Shown piece by piece: positions 5,173 to 6,620 of a stretch of 6,620 nucleotides of DNA (positions within the stretch are counted from its first letter, which is position 1; every line of letters starts with the position of its first letter). Under the pieces are notes generated by a model. That model searched no databases. It worked only from the letters and a program-made list of their open reading frames with translations, and was not told where the DNA came from. This stretch comes from Pseudomonadota bacterium (GTDB taxonomy: Bacteria > Pseudomonadota > Alphaproteobacteria > Micropepsales > Micropepsaceae), in assembly GCA_023427355.1 (NCBI GenBank), contig JAEZBK010000040.1:1-6620 (forward strand), read 5' to 3'. The position numbers and the translations under genes are program-made.

Positions 5173-5891
5173 GTCAGAAGCTTTCGCGCGTGTTCCAGGT
5201 CTTCAGGCGTATCCACCGAAAGCGGCACGCTGTCCACCTTGGCCACCGCAATGCTCATGCCCGCTTCCAGCGCGCGCAGCTGTTCCAGCTTCTCGCGCAG
5301 CTCCAGCGGCGAGGGCGGCAGGCGGACGAACCGGGCCAGCGCCGCGCGCCGCCAGGCATAGAGCCCAACATGGTAGAAATGGTCCCCCGGCCCGGTGGGC
5401 ACGGTGGCGCGGCTGAAATAGAGGGCCTTGCCCGTCCCGCCATCGCCGTCCCAGGCCACCACGGCCTTGACCACGGCGGGGTTCACCCGGTCGGCCTCGT
5501 CGGTGATGGGGGCGGCCAGGGTGGCGATGTCATGGCCCGGCAGGGCATCCGCCGCCGCCTGGAGCTGGGCCGGGTCCAGGGCCGGCAGGTCGCCCTGGCA
5601 ATTGATGACCGTGTCATATCGTCCGCCCGGGTCCACCCCCTCTAGGGCCGCGAAGACCCGGTCCGAGCCGGACGGCAGGTCCGGGTGGGTCAGGACGGCA
5701 TGGCCCCCCGCCCGCTCGACCGCATCGGCGATTTCGTCCTCGGCACAAGCCACGATCACCGGGCCGATCCCGGCTTTCATGGCCTTCGCCCAGACCCGCC
5801 CGAGCATGGGCACCCCCCCGATATCCGCCCGGGGTTTGCCGGGCAGGCGGGACGAGGCCATGCGGGCCGGGATAATCACGATGGGGTTCAT
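5169..5891 (-). CDS. kdsB: 3-deoxy-manno-octulosonate cytidylyltransferase (CMP-KDO synthetase)
   Basis: Activates KDO with CTP to CMP-KDO for lipid A-core assembly of lipopolysaccharide, in the cytoplasm. The 240-aa length is normal for the family. Motifs include the nucleotide-binding signature IPARMASSRLPGKP (7-20), SGSDR (74-78), the metal-binding INCQGDLP (96-103, with D101), PSPLELREKLEQLRALEAG (193-211) and SVDTPEDLEHAR (225-236, with D227). QGDLP replaces the enterobacterial QGDEP, a variant familiar from alphaproteobacteria. ATG 5891-5889 begins directly at the conserved MNPIVIIPARM. No clear Shine-Dalgarno is present. It is the first gene of the kdsB-pheA operon and is divergent from the cytochrome c gene across 138 bp. 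Its presence implies a KDO-containing outer membrane. Confidence 0.96.
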   Translation of the reverse strand: MNPIVIIPARMASSRLPGKPRADIGGVPMLGRVWAKAMKAGIGPVIVACAEDEIADAVERAGGHAVLTHPDLPSGSDRVFAALEGVDPGGRYDTVINCQGDLPALDPAQLQAAADALPGHDIATLAAPITDEADRVNPAVVKAVVAWDGDGGTGKALYFSRATVPTGPGDHFYHVGLYAWRRAALARFVRLPPSPLELREKLEQLRALEAGMSIAVAKVDSVPLSVDTPEDLEHARKLLT

Positions 5892-5921
5892 GGCGGGAAC
5901 CGGCTCTAAGGTCAGGCGCGC

Positions 5922-5950
5922 TCTATATTTTATGCGACGCTACGCCGCAA
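5922..5950 (-). promoter_or_regulatory. putative sigma70-type promoter for kdsB-pheA
   Basis: On the minus strand, TTGCGG (5950-5945) and TATAGA (5927-5922) are separated by exactly 17 nt, 30 nt before the kdsB ATG. The -35 keeps the TTG that matters most in alphaproteobacteria. The AT-rich patch around 5921-5933 stands out in this GC-rich DNA. Inferred from sequence. Confidence 0.5.
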
Positions 5951-6029
5951 TGACGGCGGGGTCCGGGCGGGTAATGTCCCCCCGTATTTTGCACCGGTCC
6001 GATGGCCCGGTTTAAGGGAGCTTGCCCGC

Positions 6030-6620
6030 ATGGATTCCTATGAGTGGAACAAGATCGCCGGCGCCGTGCTGGGCACCCTGGTCTTCATCTTTGTCATCAA
6101 GATCGGGGCCGAGACGCTCTATCACGCGCCGGAGCCGGAAAAGCCCGGCTATGTCGTGGAAGGCGTGACCGAGGAAGGCCCCGCGGCCGCCGCCGGCCCC
6201 GTTGCCGAAGCCATGCCCGACTGGGGCACGGTGCTGGCCTCTGCCGATGTGAAGGCGGGCGAAGCCCTGCACAGCCGCTGCCTGCAGTGCCACACCTTCG
6301 AGAAGGGCGGCGCCAACAAGATCGGCCCGAACATCTATGGCGTCGTGGGCCACCAGAAGGCCATGCATGATGGCTTTGCCTATTCGGCCGCGCTGAAGAA
6401 CAAGGGCGGCGAGTGGAGCTATGACGAACTGTTCAAGTTCCTGCGTTCGCCCGGCGCCGACATTCCCGGCACCAAGATGAGCTTCGCCGGTATCCGCCCG
6501 GCCCAGGACCGCATCAACCTGATCGCCTGGCTGCGCCAGAATGCCGACGCGCCCGCGCCGATCCCGGCGCCCAAGCCGGCCGAAGCCGCGCCTGCCGAAG
6601 GCGAAGCCGCTGCGGCGGAC
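6030..6620 (+). CDS. membrane-anchored class I cytochrome c (CycM-like), 3' end beyond window
   Basis: Electron carrier probably attached to the periplasmic face of the inner membrane, linking the bc1 complex to a terminal oxidase as CycM/c552-type cytochromes do. At least 197 residues are present with no stop before the edge. There is an N-terminal uncleaved signal-anchor (about residues 9-26, IAGAVLGTLVFIFVIKIGAE), then a flexible Pro/Glu/Ala linker (32-62). The heme domain has CLQCH (C84, C87, H88) and an axial methionine in GTKMSFAG (M150). An Ala/Pro/Glu-rich tail begins near 172, as often follows the domain in this group. ATG 6030 has a good ribosome site AAGGGAG (6014-6020) 9 nt upstream. 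It is divergent from kdsB; a cytochrome c next to kdsB-pheA is a familiar alphaproteobacterial arrangement. The precise CycM orthology is likely but not proven. Confidence 0.92.
   Translation, partial: MDSYEWNKIAGAVLGTLVFIFVIKIGAETLYHAPEPEKPGYVVEGVTEEGPAAAAGPVAEAMPDWGTVLASADVKAGEALHSRCLQCHTFEKGGANKIGPNIYGVVGHQKAMHDGFAYSAALKNKGGEWSYDELFKFLRSPGADIPGTKMSFAGIRPAQDRINLIAWLRQNADAPAPIPAPKPAEAAPAEGEAAAAD

Noticed and set aside
5428..6015. Plus-strand open frame of 195 codons opposite kdsB and into its promoter region
   Set aside because: It is antisense to KdsB and has a Ser/Ala/Arg-rich shadow composition.
5989..6017. TTGCAC (5989-5994) with TTAAGG (6012-6017) as the cytochrome c promoter
   Set aside because: The -10 would overlap the ribosome-binding site, placing the transcription start past it.

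Overview
The window is a GC-rich stretch of an alphaproteobacterial chromosome. It carries housekeeping genes plus a small accessory insert, and no phage, transposon, CRISPR or defence genes are visible. The alphaproteobacterial placement rests on four things: the protein styles (PheA with a KLESYQ ACT motif, KdsB with QGDLP, a CycM-like membrane-anchored cytochrome c), the gene neighbourhood, the near-exclusive use of G/C in third codon positions, and the palindromic intergenic repeat style. I cannot name the genus with confidence.

Layout from left to right. dnaX (DNA polymerase III gamma/tau) runs leftward from 1217 and off the left edge; its transcript looks leaderless. Across a 205-bp divergent spacer lies nudC, the NADH/NAD-RNA pyrophosphatase (1423-2283, +). 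A probable 59-aa small protein (2350-2529, +) follows. It converges on a 58-aa lysine-tailed small protein (2553-2729, -). Next is a pirin-family gene (2845-3705, -) with a good intrinsic terminator behind it. It is divergent from an HxlR-type regulator gene (3805-4128, +) across 99 bp of inverted-repeat-rich DNA. A 186-bp convergent spacer (4129-4314) holds three strong hairpins, two of which share a loop but have compensated stems. pheA (prephenate dehydratase, 4315-5172, -) and kdsB (CMP-KDO synthetase, 5169-5891, -) form a 4-nt-overlapping operon. This is divergent from a membrane-anchored class I cytochrome c (6030 to beyond the right edge, +).

Functionally the window covers replication (DnaX), NAD metabolism and RNA decapping (NudC), phenylalanine synthesis (PheA), LPS inner-core sugar activation (KdsB) and respiration (cytochrome c). 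The pirin/HxlR pair looks like a self-contained regulatory unit. The HxlR protein has a single N-terminal cysteine, as in known redox or electrophile sensors, and faces a cupin enzyme of the quercetinase/pirin type.

No large undescribed system is evident. The signals most worth a second look are the covarying hairpin pair at 4136-4268, the 10-bp inverted repeat that could mask the pirin ribosome-binding site (3708-3763), and the two small unrecognised genes. There is no gene-free stretch longer than about 205 bp.
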